Shown: in pieces, positions 7,964 to 12,628 of the stretch
How positions within the stretch are numbered: the stretch's first letter is position 1
Layout of the letters: every line of letters begins with the position of its first letter
From: Pseudomonas sp.
Lineage (GTDB): Bacteria > Pseudomonadota > Gammaproteobacteria > Pseudomonadales > Pseudomonadaceae
NCBI GenBank assembly: GCA_003488145.1
Contig: DNMQ01000290.1
Location: forward strand, 1-12,628
Direction: 5' to 3'
DNA: 12,628 nt
The notes under the pieces: model-generated
Databases searched by the model: none
Told to the model about the DNA's origin: nothing
What the model saw: only the letters and a program-made list of their open reading frames with translations
Position numbers and translations under genes: made by a program

Positions 7964-8811
7964 GGCATTAGATTCCTGATGGTTTGCGTGGCGCCTGCCA
8001 CTTGGTAGATGCGCTTGTTATCTGCCTCTTCCAGTCGGGTTTGCGCTTCCGTTGAGGCTTCTAGCAGCCAGTCGGCAAGAACCTTCGAGTCATCGCCGTC
8101 GCGCTGTCCTGCACGGCTGGAGAGCAGTAGGGCATAGCGCACGCTACGAATCGCACCACTGGTGGGTGTCCAATCTGCTTGCTGGACGAAGGTGGTAACT
8201 TCCTTTTCCAGCATGTCAGTCTTGCCTACACCGAAGTCCAAACGCAGGTCCGCAATGCCGCGGAGCACCTCGCCGTACTGCGGCGTGGTGGCGTTGAGGC
8301 TTTTACATAGAAGGCGCCCGTCCTGCAGCTGGTCGTTGCTGCTGGGTTCGTATTTGAACGCCAGAACGGTCAGGTCGGCTGCGTCGGGCGGGGAAGAAGG
8401 GAAGGCTTCGTCATATGTAACAGAGCTAGCCGTGCCCTGACAGTCCAGTTCTCCACTGACTTGCGGCTGATATCGAATGCAGAAGCCGATACCTTCACTG
8501 GGATCCAATCCGGTAGCGGCATGTCCAGCGTTGAATGCGAGGCATCCACCGGAAGCAGGGCGGGAGGGAAAGACGATGTCCAGCAGCGCTGAGGGTGTCC
8601 GACGATAGCCTGCCTTGCTCAGGTAGTCGTTAATGACTAATGCGGCAAAGCGACTGTTTTCGACGTTCCCAGCCTGATTCTGTTGGAAGACATAGTTACG
8701 CTTGTTGTCGATATAGACTTGCGTAATACCGAGGATTAGAAAGCTACTGATCGCTAGTGCGATAAGCAGTTCTACCATGGACAGGCCAAATTGATGTTTA
8801 ATGTGGTTCAT
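7960..8811 (-). CDS. pilW: Type IV pilus minor pilin PilW
   Basis: PilW is a 283-aa minor pilin, the largest of the group (GspJ-like), in the inner-membrane priming complex. The leader MNHIKHQFG is followed by LSMVELLIALAIS, with a predicted PilD cut at G9|L10, Glu at mature position 5 and a long hydrophobic helix. Further on are NSRFAALVINDYLSKAGYR, typical of PilW proteins, and several cysteines (SGGC, FCIR, LDCQ, LLCK) that may form disulfides in the periplasm. An in-frame codon at 8838 would give a 9-residue longer leader. The ATG at 8811 is chosen because it overlaps the pilV stop in an ATGA arrangement and gives a normal leader. The gene overlaps pilX at its 3' end in the same way, indicating coupled translation. 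Confidence 0.93.
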   Translation of the reverse strand: MNHIKHQFGLSMVELLIALAISSFLILGITQVYIDNKRNYVFQQNQAGNVENSRFAALVINDYLSKAGYRRTPSALLDIVFPSRPASGGCLAFNAGHAATGLDPSEGIGFCIRYQPQVSGELDCQGTASSVTYDEAFPSSPPDAADLTVLAFKYEPSSNDQLQDGRLLCKSLNATTPQYGEVLRGIADLRLDFGVGKTDMLEKEVTTFVQQADWTPTSGAIRSVRYALLLSSRAGQRDGDDSKVLADWLLEASTEAQTRLEEADNKRIYQVAGATQTIRNLMP

Positions 8812-9359
8812 GGTTCTACCCGAACTGTATAGCTGCAAACATCGGAGTTTTCCGCATCAAGGCAGGCGCCTTCACGAACTTGCCAGGCCAGGCGAATTTC
8901 AAGCATTGAACCCTTGTCATCGCAATCACCTGCAATAGAGCTGCGGCAAACGTATACGTCGCTAACGAATAGCTCGCTGCCGCCTGGTAACAATGCTTCA
9001 ACCTTGTCGGCCCAGCAGTCGCGCAGTTCTTTTGCTGTTTTTGCTATTCGGGTCGGACTCGCCACGCAGCTCTCGCGGTCGGCGAACTCATCGCCGGCGG
9101 CTTTGTAGAAAATGGAGCTGTCTTTTAACCCGCTGTTCATAGGGAACTGCGGTGGCGAAGTATCGAACAGCTCTTTTGGGTGCGCTCTTACAATTTCGAT
9201 CAAGTCGCCGGCCAGAACGATGGCCGTGTTGCGCTGTACCGAGTCCTGTGTGTATTGGATGCTGCGTCCCTGCAGAGCCACCATGCCGAGTACACCGATG
9301 GTGGTTAGCAGTAGGGCCACCAGTACCTCGATCAGGCTGAAGCCTTTATTGGTTTTCAT
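8808..9359 (-). CDS. pilV: Type IV pilus minor pilin PilV
   Basis: PilV is a 183-aa minor pilin (GspI-like) of the pilus priming complex. Leader MKTNKG, PilD site G6|F7, then FSLIEVLVALLLTTIGVLGMVALQG, the sequence most typical of PilV, with Glu at mature position 5. The following RSIQYTQDSVQRNTAI resembles the equivalent P. aeruginosa helix. Six cysteines lie in the C-terminal domain (ESC, RDC, YVC, GDC, GAC, DVC). Two starts are possible. An ATG at 9371 overlaps the fimU stop (ATGA) but lacks a ribosome site. The ATG at 9359 has AGGA five bases upstream and a normal six-residue leader, so it is chosen. The 3' end overlaps pilW by 4 nt. Confidence 0.93.
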   Translation of the reverse strand: MKTNKGFSLIEVLVALLLTTIGVLGMVALQGRSIQYTQDSVQRNTAIVLAGDLIEIVRAHPKELFDTSPPQFPMNSGLKDSSIFYKAAGDEFADRESCVASPTRIAKTAKELRDCWADKVEALLPGGSELFVSDVYVCRSSIAGDCDDKGSMLEIRLAWQVREGACLDAENSDVCSYTVRVEP

Positions 9360-9367
9360 TGAGTTCC

Positions 9368-9859
9368 TCATGGTGTGCAGCTGTCCATGGCAGCTCCGTC
9401 TTTCTTGCCTCGAGGGTAGAGAACGAGGCCGCCGCTAGCTTGCACTTCGAGTAGGTAGCCGGTGGCCGGGTCTGAGTCGCGGCATATGGTGAACTTGGCG
9501 GTTGTAGCCGTGCCGTTGGCCCGGTAGACCAGTTTGTCGTCGCTGAGGGCTGAGCTGAGGATCTCCGCGTGAGCGGGGTTATGCTCCAGGATTCGCTCCA
9601 CTTCCCCGCTTCCCGCGCTGCTGAGTTCCCAGGGCGCATTACTCTTGATCTGTACTTCGTATGCCTGTCGGTTAAGGACCGCTTGACCACGTGCGTGCTG
9701 CAGGAAGCTAACCAGTTCCTCTGCCTTGCTTTGCACTTGGTTACTACGGATCAGGCTGTTGAAGCTGGGGACGGCAATGGCTGCGAAAACGCCAAGCAAC
9801 GCCAGGGTGATCATCAGCTCGACCAGGGTGAATCCGTGCATGTCGGTTGTGCGTGACAT
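9368..9859 (-). CDS. fimU: Type IV pilus minor pilin FimU (GspH/FimT family)
   Basis: This 163-aa GspH-type minor pilin probably connects the minor-pilin tip complex to the major pilin filament, the role proposed for FimU in P. aeruginosa. Leader MSRTTDMHG, PilD site G9|F10, then FTLVELMITLALLGVFAAIAVPSF with Glu at mature position 5. The SNQVQSKAEELVSFLQHARGQAV segment is the GspH/FimU signature helix. A cysteine pair (TICRD and the near-terminal DSCTP) matches the FimU disulfide pattern. The ATG at 9859 has GGAG six bases upstream. The frame stays open upstream to 10192, but that extension overlaps fimT and has no pilin leader. The stop overlaps an ATG of pilV. It is assigned fimU rather than fimT from gene order and the C-terminal TICRD...SGGL region. 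Confidence 0.87.
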   Translation of the reverse strand: MSRTTDMHGFTLVELMITLALLGVFAAIAVPSFNSLIRSNQVQSKAEELVSFLQHARGQAVLNRQAYEVQIKSNAPWELSSAGSGEVERILEHNPAHAEILSSALSDDKLVYRANGTATTAKFTICRDSDPATGYLLEVQASGGLVLYPRGKKDGAAMDSCTP

Positions 9860-9945
9860 GGTGTACTCCAGGGGAATCGTGAGCGGATGATGCAAATGCG
9901 TTGGTGTCTTGTCCGCATGGGGAAGATCGTTGGTGCGTTTGTATG

Positions 9946-9954
9946 GATGAACGG
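9946..9954 (-). promoter_or_regulatory. Weak candidate AlgR-like box upstream of fimU
   Basis: The minus strand reads CCGTTCATC, one mismatch from the AlgR core CCGTTCGTC recalled from P. aeruginosa, where AlgR activates the fimU-pilVWXY1Y2E genes. It lies about 87 nt upstream of the fimU ATG inside the 157-nt fimT-fimU spacer (9860-10016), which otherwise holds no gene or clear promoter. One-mismatch hits of a 9-mer are common (others occur inside pilY1 and fimT), so this is only suggestive. Confidence 0.2.
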
Positions 9955-10016
9955 TCGAGGCTTGAGTTTGAGCTGTGATGGCGTCGATGTTTGCCGCAGG
10001 AGTCCCTGGTTCGGCT

Positions 10017-10514
10017 TCACCGGCATAGGCTGGCTTGAGCGGTGTTTTCTGCCTCTGAAGCCTGGCGTATCCGCCCCTGACGACTGACGACGACTTGCCA
10101 TGCGACCTGCTTCCCATGGCATTGGTAAAATCGCCCATTGCTGGCGGGCGCCGCCCCGTTATCGCGAAAACGAATGCTCTCGCTAAAGCCAATCCAGCTG
10201 AGCTCAGCTTGATGTGGAAGTTGGGTCAGTTGCAGTGTTTGCCCTGTCGTAGTGCGTACAAGCCAGCCATCTGCCCAGTTCGTCGAACATGTTGCCCCGT
10301 CTCCGCTTCCACATATCTCTATGGTGCGGCGCCGTAGAACTGCTTGCGTGCGGGCATTGTGCAGTGTGCTTTCGACCTCATCCTTCAGCGCTTCCTGGCG
10401 ACTTCTTTCAATCATGTTGCCGAACGCGGGGATAGCTATCGCAGCGACGACGCTTAATACCGACAGCGTGACCATCAGGTCTATTAGTGTGAAGCCTTGA
10501 TTTCGGTTCGCCAT
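10017..10514 (-). CDS. fimT: FimT-like minor pilin (GspH/FimT family), Asp5 variant
   Basis: This 165-aa prepilin-like protein is the first gene of the minor pilin cluster. Leader MANRNQG, PilD site G7|F8, then FTLIDLMVTLSVLSVVAAIAIPAFG. Mature position 5 is Asp instead of the near-universal Glu. The following NMIERSRQEALKDEVESTLHNARTQAVLRRR fits the GspH/FimT family helix. Four cysteines (EICG, ATCS, YQCH, SLCR) lie in the globular part, and the basic C-terminus (SRQGRIRQ) resembles FimT proteins, some of which bind DNA during natural transformation. That function is inferred from the family only. The ATG at 10514 has AAGGA eight bases upstream; an upstream in-frame codon at 10532 lies before this ribosome site. 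It is separated from fimU by 157 nt and divergent from thiO. Confidence 0.85.
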   Translation of the reverse strand: MANRNQGFTLIDLMVTLSVLSVVAAIAIPAFGNMIERSRQEALKDEVESTLHNARTQAVLRRRTIEICGSGDGATCSTNWADGWLVRTTTGQTLQLTQLPHQAELSWIGFSESIRFRDNGAAPASNGRFYQCHGKQVAWQVVVSRQGRIRQASEAENTAQASLCR

Positions 10515-10542
10515 AGTGCGGTTCCTTTGCACGTATGATGCT

Positions 10543-10557
10543 CAGCCGTCCTGGCTG
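10543..10557. repeat. Short hairpin in predicted fimT leader
   Basis: CAGCC (10543-10547) and GGCTG (10553-10557) form a 5-bp stem with a 5-nt loop. The GGCTG arm is also part of the longer inverted repeat arm at 10553-10562, so the two pairings are mutually exclusive. Confidence 0.4.
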
Positions 10558-10608
10558 CTTTATGTGTATTGGCGTTCGCGAGATACACGACGCTCTTTTA
10601 AAGCAGCC
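10553..10608. repeat. Nested inverted repeats in fimT/thiO divergent spacer
   Basis: GGCTGCTTTA (10553-10562) is the exact reverse complement of TAAAGCAGCC (10599-10608). Inside it, GTGTAT (10564-10569) is the reverse complement of ATACAC (10583-10588). Together they form an extended cruciform or stem-loop between the two divergently transcribed genes. It could hold regulator-binding sites or be the remnant of a small repeat element; the sequence alone does not decide. Confidence 0.55.
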
Positions 10609-10623
10609 TGCCCGTCAGTCCAA
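10595..10623 (-). promoter_or_regulatory. Putative sigma-70 promoter for fimT operon
   Basis: On the minus strand, TTGGAC (complement of 10618-10623) and TAAAAG (complement of 10595-10600) are spaced by exactly 17 nt, each matching four of six bases of the -35 and -10 consensus. Transcription would start near 10588, giving a leader of about 74 nt before fimT. The -35 element lies inside the loop of the 10608-10637 inverted repeat. This is a by-eye match only. Confidence 0.3.
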
Positions 10624-10637
10624 GTGAGGACGGGCAG
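10608..10637. repeat. Perfect 9-bp inverted repeat upstream of thiO
   Basis: CTGCCCGTC (10608-10616) and GACGGGCAG (10629-10637) are exact reverse complements around a 12-nt loop. The element ends 29 nt before the thiO GTG and spans the proposed fimT -35 region. No T-tract follows on the plus strand, so an operator or leader hairpin is as likely as a terminator. Confidence 0.55.
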
Positions 10638-10666
10638 AAATGTGAACCAGATGGTTGGAGAGGCAT

Positions 10667-11776
10667 GTGAATCAAGAAGTGATCGTTGTCGGTGGCGGTG
10701 TCATCGGGTTGTTGTCCGCCTATCGCCTGGCTCAGGCAGGCACGTCGGTGTTGCTGCTGGAGTCGGGCGATGTTGGTCGCGAAGCTTCCTGGGCCGGCGG
10801 CGGGATCGTGTCGCCGTTGTATCCGTGGCGTTATAGCCCAGCAGTCACGGCGCTGGCGCATTGGTCGCAGGATTTCTATCCGCAGCTTGGCGAGCGGCTT
10901 CTGGAAGAGACGGGGGTGGACCCCGAGGTGCATGTCACCGGCCTTTACTGGCTGGATCTACATGACGAGGCGGAGGCGCTGAGTTGGGCTGAGCGTTATG
11001 GCCGGCCGCTGACGTCGGTGTCGATGGAGACCGTGCGCCAGGCAGTGCCTTCGCTGGGTGAGGGTTACGAGCGCGCCGTCTACATGGAGGGTGTCGCCAA
11101 CATTCGCAATCCTCGTCTGTTGCGCGCCTTGCGCGAAGCGCTGCGGCAGCTGCCGAATGTGACTGTGATCGAGCAGTGCGCGGTCGAGGGTTTCCTCCGC
11201 GACGGTACGCGTATCGTGGGCGTGCAGACAGCGCAGGGCGAGATGCGAGCGGATCAGGTTGTAGTGGCTGCTGGCGCCTGGAGCGCACAGTTGCTAGCGA
11301 CGCTGGGGCTGGAGATTCCGGTCAAGCCGATGAAGGGGCAGATGATTCTATTCAAGTGCGCCGAGGACTTCCTGCCGAGCATGGTGCTGGCCAAGCGGCG
11401 CTATGCGATTCCGCGGCGCGATGGCCACATCCTGGTCGGCAGCACGCTGGAAGATGTCGGCTTCGACAAGACGCCGACCGAAGACGCGCTGGAAAGCCTC
11501 AGGGCAACAGCGATCGAGCTGTTGCCCGCGCTGGCCGATGCGCAAGTGGTTAAGCACTGGGCAGGCCTGCGACCCGGTTCGCCGGACGGCGTGCCTTATA
11601 TAGGGCAGGTGAGCGGTTTCGACGGGCTGTGGCTGAACTGCGGGCACTTCCGCAACGGGTTGGTGCTGGCGCCGGCGTCCTGTCAGCTGCTTGTCGATCT
11701 GATGCTTGAGCAGGCGCCGATCGTGGATCCATCGCCCTATGCACCGGCCGGGCGTATCGCCGATCAGAAGAGCTGA
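10667..11776 (+). CDS. thiO: Glycine oxidase ThiO (FAD-dependent, thiamine thiazole synthesis)
   Basis: ThiO oxidises glycine to dehydroglycine, which ThiG uses to build the thiazole of thiamine in the cytoplasm. The 369-aa product belongs to the D-amino-acid oxidase/DAO family. The FAD-binding motif GxGxxG is at residues 9-14 (VVGGGVIG), followed by the acidic strand end LLLES and the GREASWAGGGIVSPLYPWRY block typical of ThiO. Near the C-terminus are GLRPGSPDG and CGHFRNGLVLAP. Tyr246, Arg302 and Arg329 fall on the same numbers as the substrate-binding residues recalled for Bacillus subtilis glycine oxidase. The start is taken as GTG 10667, with GGAG six bases upstream; a TTG at 10655 is in frame but overlaps this ribosome site. 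It is divergent from fimT. A related D-amino-acid oxidase role is less likely. Confidence 0.93.
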   Translation: MNQEVIVVGGGVIGLLSAYRLAQAGTSVLLLESGDVGREASWAGGGIVSPLYPWRYSPAVTALAHWSQDFYPQLGERLLEETGVDPEVHVTGLYWLDLHDEAEALSWAERYGRPLTSVSMETVRQAVPSLGEGYERAVYMEGVANIRNPRLLRALREALRQLPNVTVIEQCAVEGFLRDGTRIVGVQTAQGEMRADQVVVAAGAWSAQLLATLGLEIPVKPMKGQMILFKCAEDFLPSMVLAKRRYAIPRRDGHILVGSTLEDVGFDKTPTEDALESLRATAIELLPALADAQVVKHWAGLRPGSPDGVPYIGQVSGFDGLWLNCGHFRNGLVLAPASCQLLVDLMLEQAPIVDPSPYAPAGRIADQKS

Positions 11777-11781
11777 TCGGC
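11759..11781 (+). terminator. Perfect stem-loop overlapping thiO stop codon
   Basis: GCCGATCAG (11759-11767) and CTGATCGGC (11773-11781) form a 9-bp perfect stem with an AAGAG loop. The thiO stop codon (11774-11776) lies inside the right arm. The sequence after it (CCTTCGCGG) has only a poor T-run, so it may be a weak intrinsic terminator or a 3'-end stabilising hairpin. Confidence 0.45.
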
Positions 11782-11808
11782 CCTTCGCGGTACTCCGGTT
11801 TCACAAGC

Positions 11809-11838
11809 AGTCCGGGTTTCATATCCGTCGCCCGGACT
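11809..11838 (+). terminator. Second stem-loop downstream of thiO
   Basis: AGTCCGGG (11809-11816) is the exact reverse complement of CCCGGACT (11831-11838), with a 14-nt loop. It is followed by CTGTTCTGC, which is not a clean T-tract. It may complete termination of thiO before the yciH-like gene. Confidence 0.4.
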
Positions 11839-11863
11839 CTGTTCTGCTACCAACTCGCATTGC

Positions 11864-11872
11864 TGGTAAATT
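11864..11872 (+). promoter_or_regulatory. Putative extended -10 promoter for the yciH-like gene
   Basis: TGGTAAATT contains a TGn extension followed by TAAATT, four of six matches to the -10 consensus. A start near 11879 would place the 19-nt palindrome (11885-11903) at the very beginning of the transcript. No good -35 box is seen at 17 nt, although extended -10 promoters need one less. Confidence 0.3.
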
Positions 11873-11884
11873 AGCCGGCACTTC

Positions 11885-11903
11885 GGCTCTGCCAGGCAGA
11901 GCC
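11885..11903. promoter_or_regulatory. Perfect 19-nt palindrome before the yciH-like gene
   Basis: GGCTCTGCCAGGCAGAGCC is two exact 9-nt half-sites around a single central A. It ends 21 nt before the GTG start and 12 nt before the GAGG ribosome site. Its first bases also pair with AGCCG at 11873-11877 (with CGGCT 11884-11888), so two alternative hairpins exist. An operator for a dimeric regulator or a leader RNA hairpin are both possible. Confidence 0.5.
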
Positions 11904-11924
11904 AGATTGGCGAGTGAGGTTTGT

Positions 11925-12296
11925 GTGGCGAAGAAAACCACTTCCCTGGCCGGCCTGAGCGGGCTGGTCTATTCCACCGATGCCGGTCGGCATTGTCCCG
12001 AGTGCAGTCAACCGCTGGGCAGTTGCATCTGCAAACAGAGCGTTCTGCCCGAAGGCGACGGCATTGCGCGGGTGCGCCGCGAGAGCAAGGGGCGGGGCGG
12101 CAAGACGGTGACGACCATCAGTGGCGTTCCCTTGCCCGAGACCGAGCTCAAGGAGATCGCCAGCGCGCTGAAACGTCGCTGCGGCACGGGTGGTGCGCTG
12201 AAGGATGGCGTCATCGAGATTCAGGGCGATCACGTTCAGCTGCTGATCGACGAGCTGAGCAAACGTGGCTTCAAGGCCAAGAAGTCCGGTGGCTGA
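11925..12296 (+). CDS. yciH: SUI1/YciH-family translation initiation factor-like protein
   Basis: This 123-aa protein resembles eukaryotic eIF1 (SUI1 domain) and E. coli YciH, a ribosome-associated protein proposed to affect initiation fidelity. Its cellular role in pseudomonads is not established. The start [11 protein letters not shown] is followed by [10 protein letters not shown], conserved in YciH. The SUI1 domain runs from about residue 45 to the end, with [29 protein letters not shown] and IEIQGDH, then a basic tail. A cysteine cluster CPEC-x6-CIC (C24, C27, C34, C36) precedes the domain and could bind zinc; as I recall it, E. coli YciH lacks it. The GTG at 11925 has GAGG at 11916-11919 five bases upstream. 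An upstream in-frame extension to 11706 overlaps thiO and is not conserved-looking. It lies 122 nt before speA, as in P. aeruginosa. Confidence 0.9.
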   Translation: MAKKTTSLAGLSGLVYSTDAGRHCPECSQPLGSCICKQSVLPEGDGIARVRRESKGRGGKTVTTISGVPLPETELKEIASALKRRCGTGGALKDGVIEIQGDHVQLLIDELSKRGFKAKKSGG

Positions 12297-12418
12297 GCAC
12301 CGCTGTTTACACCTCCACCGATTTTCACCATTTTCCGCATATCGGCTGTCGAAGCCGCATAGCCTTCGCCGCGCGGTCTGCTCGCTGCGAAACACTCAAT
12401 TTCTTCCGGGAGGCCTTG

Positions 12419-12628
12419 ATGCCTGTACGACGCACACGTAAAGACGACGGTAGCCAGTGGACCGCTGCCGACAGCCGCAGCATCTACGGTATCCGCCACT
12501 GGGGCGCTGGGTATTTCGCAATCAACGACCAGGGCAATGTCGAAGTGCGCCCGCAAGGGCCGAGCGGCGAGCCGATCGAGTTCAACGGCCTGATCGAGCA
12601 ATTACGCGAGGCGGGGCTGTCGCTGCCG
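12419..12628 (+). CDS. speA: Biosynthetic arginine decarboxylase, N-terminal part (3' truncated by window)
   Basis: SpeA decarboxylates arginine to agmatine, the entry to putrescine and spermidine synthesis, using pyridoxal phosphate. Only the first 70 codons are in the window, and the frame runs off the end without a stop. The start [11 protein letters not shown] is followed by [17 protein letters not shown] and VEVRPQGP, the N-terminal block characteristic of the SpeA family. The PLP lysine and the alpha/beta-barrel catalytic region lie beyond the window. The ATG at 12419 has a strong GGGAGG ribosome site (12408-12413) five bases upstream. The 122-nt spacer before it contains only a short CGGCT/AGCCG hairpin (12343-12357) and no clear promoter. 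Neighbouring the yciH-like gene matches the P. aeruginosa order recalled for this locus. Confidence 0.93.
   Translation, partial: MPVRRTRKDDGSQWTAADSRSIYGIRHWGAGYFAINDQGNVEVRPQGPSGEPIEFNGLIEQLREAGLSLP

Noticed and set aside
9860..10192. The fimU frame is open upstream to 10192, which would give a 274-residue protein.
   Set aside because: The extension overlaps the fimT coding region, has no pilin-like sequence, and would place the prepilin cleavage site over 100 residues from the N-terminus. The ATG at 9859 has a good ribosome site and normal leader.
10608..10666. A thiamine (TPP) riboswitch in front of thiO.
   Set aside because: The spacer is too short and lacks the recognisable THI-box core; only simple inverted repeats are present.
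10935..11647. Several overlapping open frames on both strands within thiO.
   Set aside because: They are Arg/Pro/Ala-rich in composition, typical of out-of-frame reading of G+C-rich genes.
1..12628. CRISPR array, tRNA or rRNA gene, transposase, toxin-antitoxin pair or phage gene.
   Set aside because: I looked for regularly spaced repeats, cloverleaf-like arms, and small paired open frames and found none that could be supported.

Overview
The window looks like chromosomal DNA from a gammaproteobacterium of the Pseudomonas / Stutzerimonas group. The evidence is the gene order ileS-lspA-fkpB-ispH next to a complete type IV pilus minor-pilin cluster, and protein-level resemblance to Pseudomonas aeruginosa. 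The genus is an inference from family resemblance, not from a database search.

Layout. Positions 1-2983 (+ strand) hold a housekeeping run: the 3' end of ileS (isoleucyl-tRNA synthetase), lspA (lipoprotein signal peptidase), fkpB (SlpA-type peptidyl-prolyl isomerase, overlapping lspA) and ispH (last step of the MEP isoprenoid pathway). A terminator hairpin lies between the converging ispH and pilE. Positions 3197-10514 (- strand) hold, in transcription order, fimT, fimU, pilV, pilW, pilX, pilY1 and pilE: the prepilin-like minor pilins plus the large PilY1 tip adhesin that together prime type IVa pilus assembly. fimU through pilX are joined by ATGA-type overlaps, pointing to translational coupling; a 157-nt gap separates fimT from fimU. 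pilY2, which sits between pilY1 and pilE in P. aeruginosa, is absent. Divergent from fimT is thiO (glycine oxidase for thiamine thiazole synthesis), followed by a SUI1/YciH-like translation factor with a cysteine cluster and the 5' end of speA (biosynthetic arginine decarboxylase).

As recalled, the order ileS...thiO matches P. aeruginosa PAO1. There, however, thiO is followed by pilR-pilS, while yciH and speA lie far away, so the window appears to contain a synteny junction just after thiO. Parts of the pilin cluster, especially the 5' half of pilY1, are clearly poorer in G+C than the flanks, as expected of a fast-evolving or exchanged surface-structure locus.

I did not find an undescribed multigene system here. 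The most curious signals are small: a perfect 19-nt palindrome just upstream of the yciH-like gene, nested inverted repeats in the fimT/thiO divergent spacer, an Asp in place of the usual Glu5 in FimT, and a second acidic loop in the N-terminal domain of PilY1.
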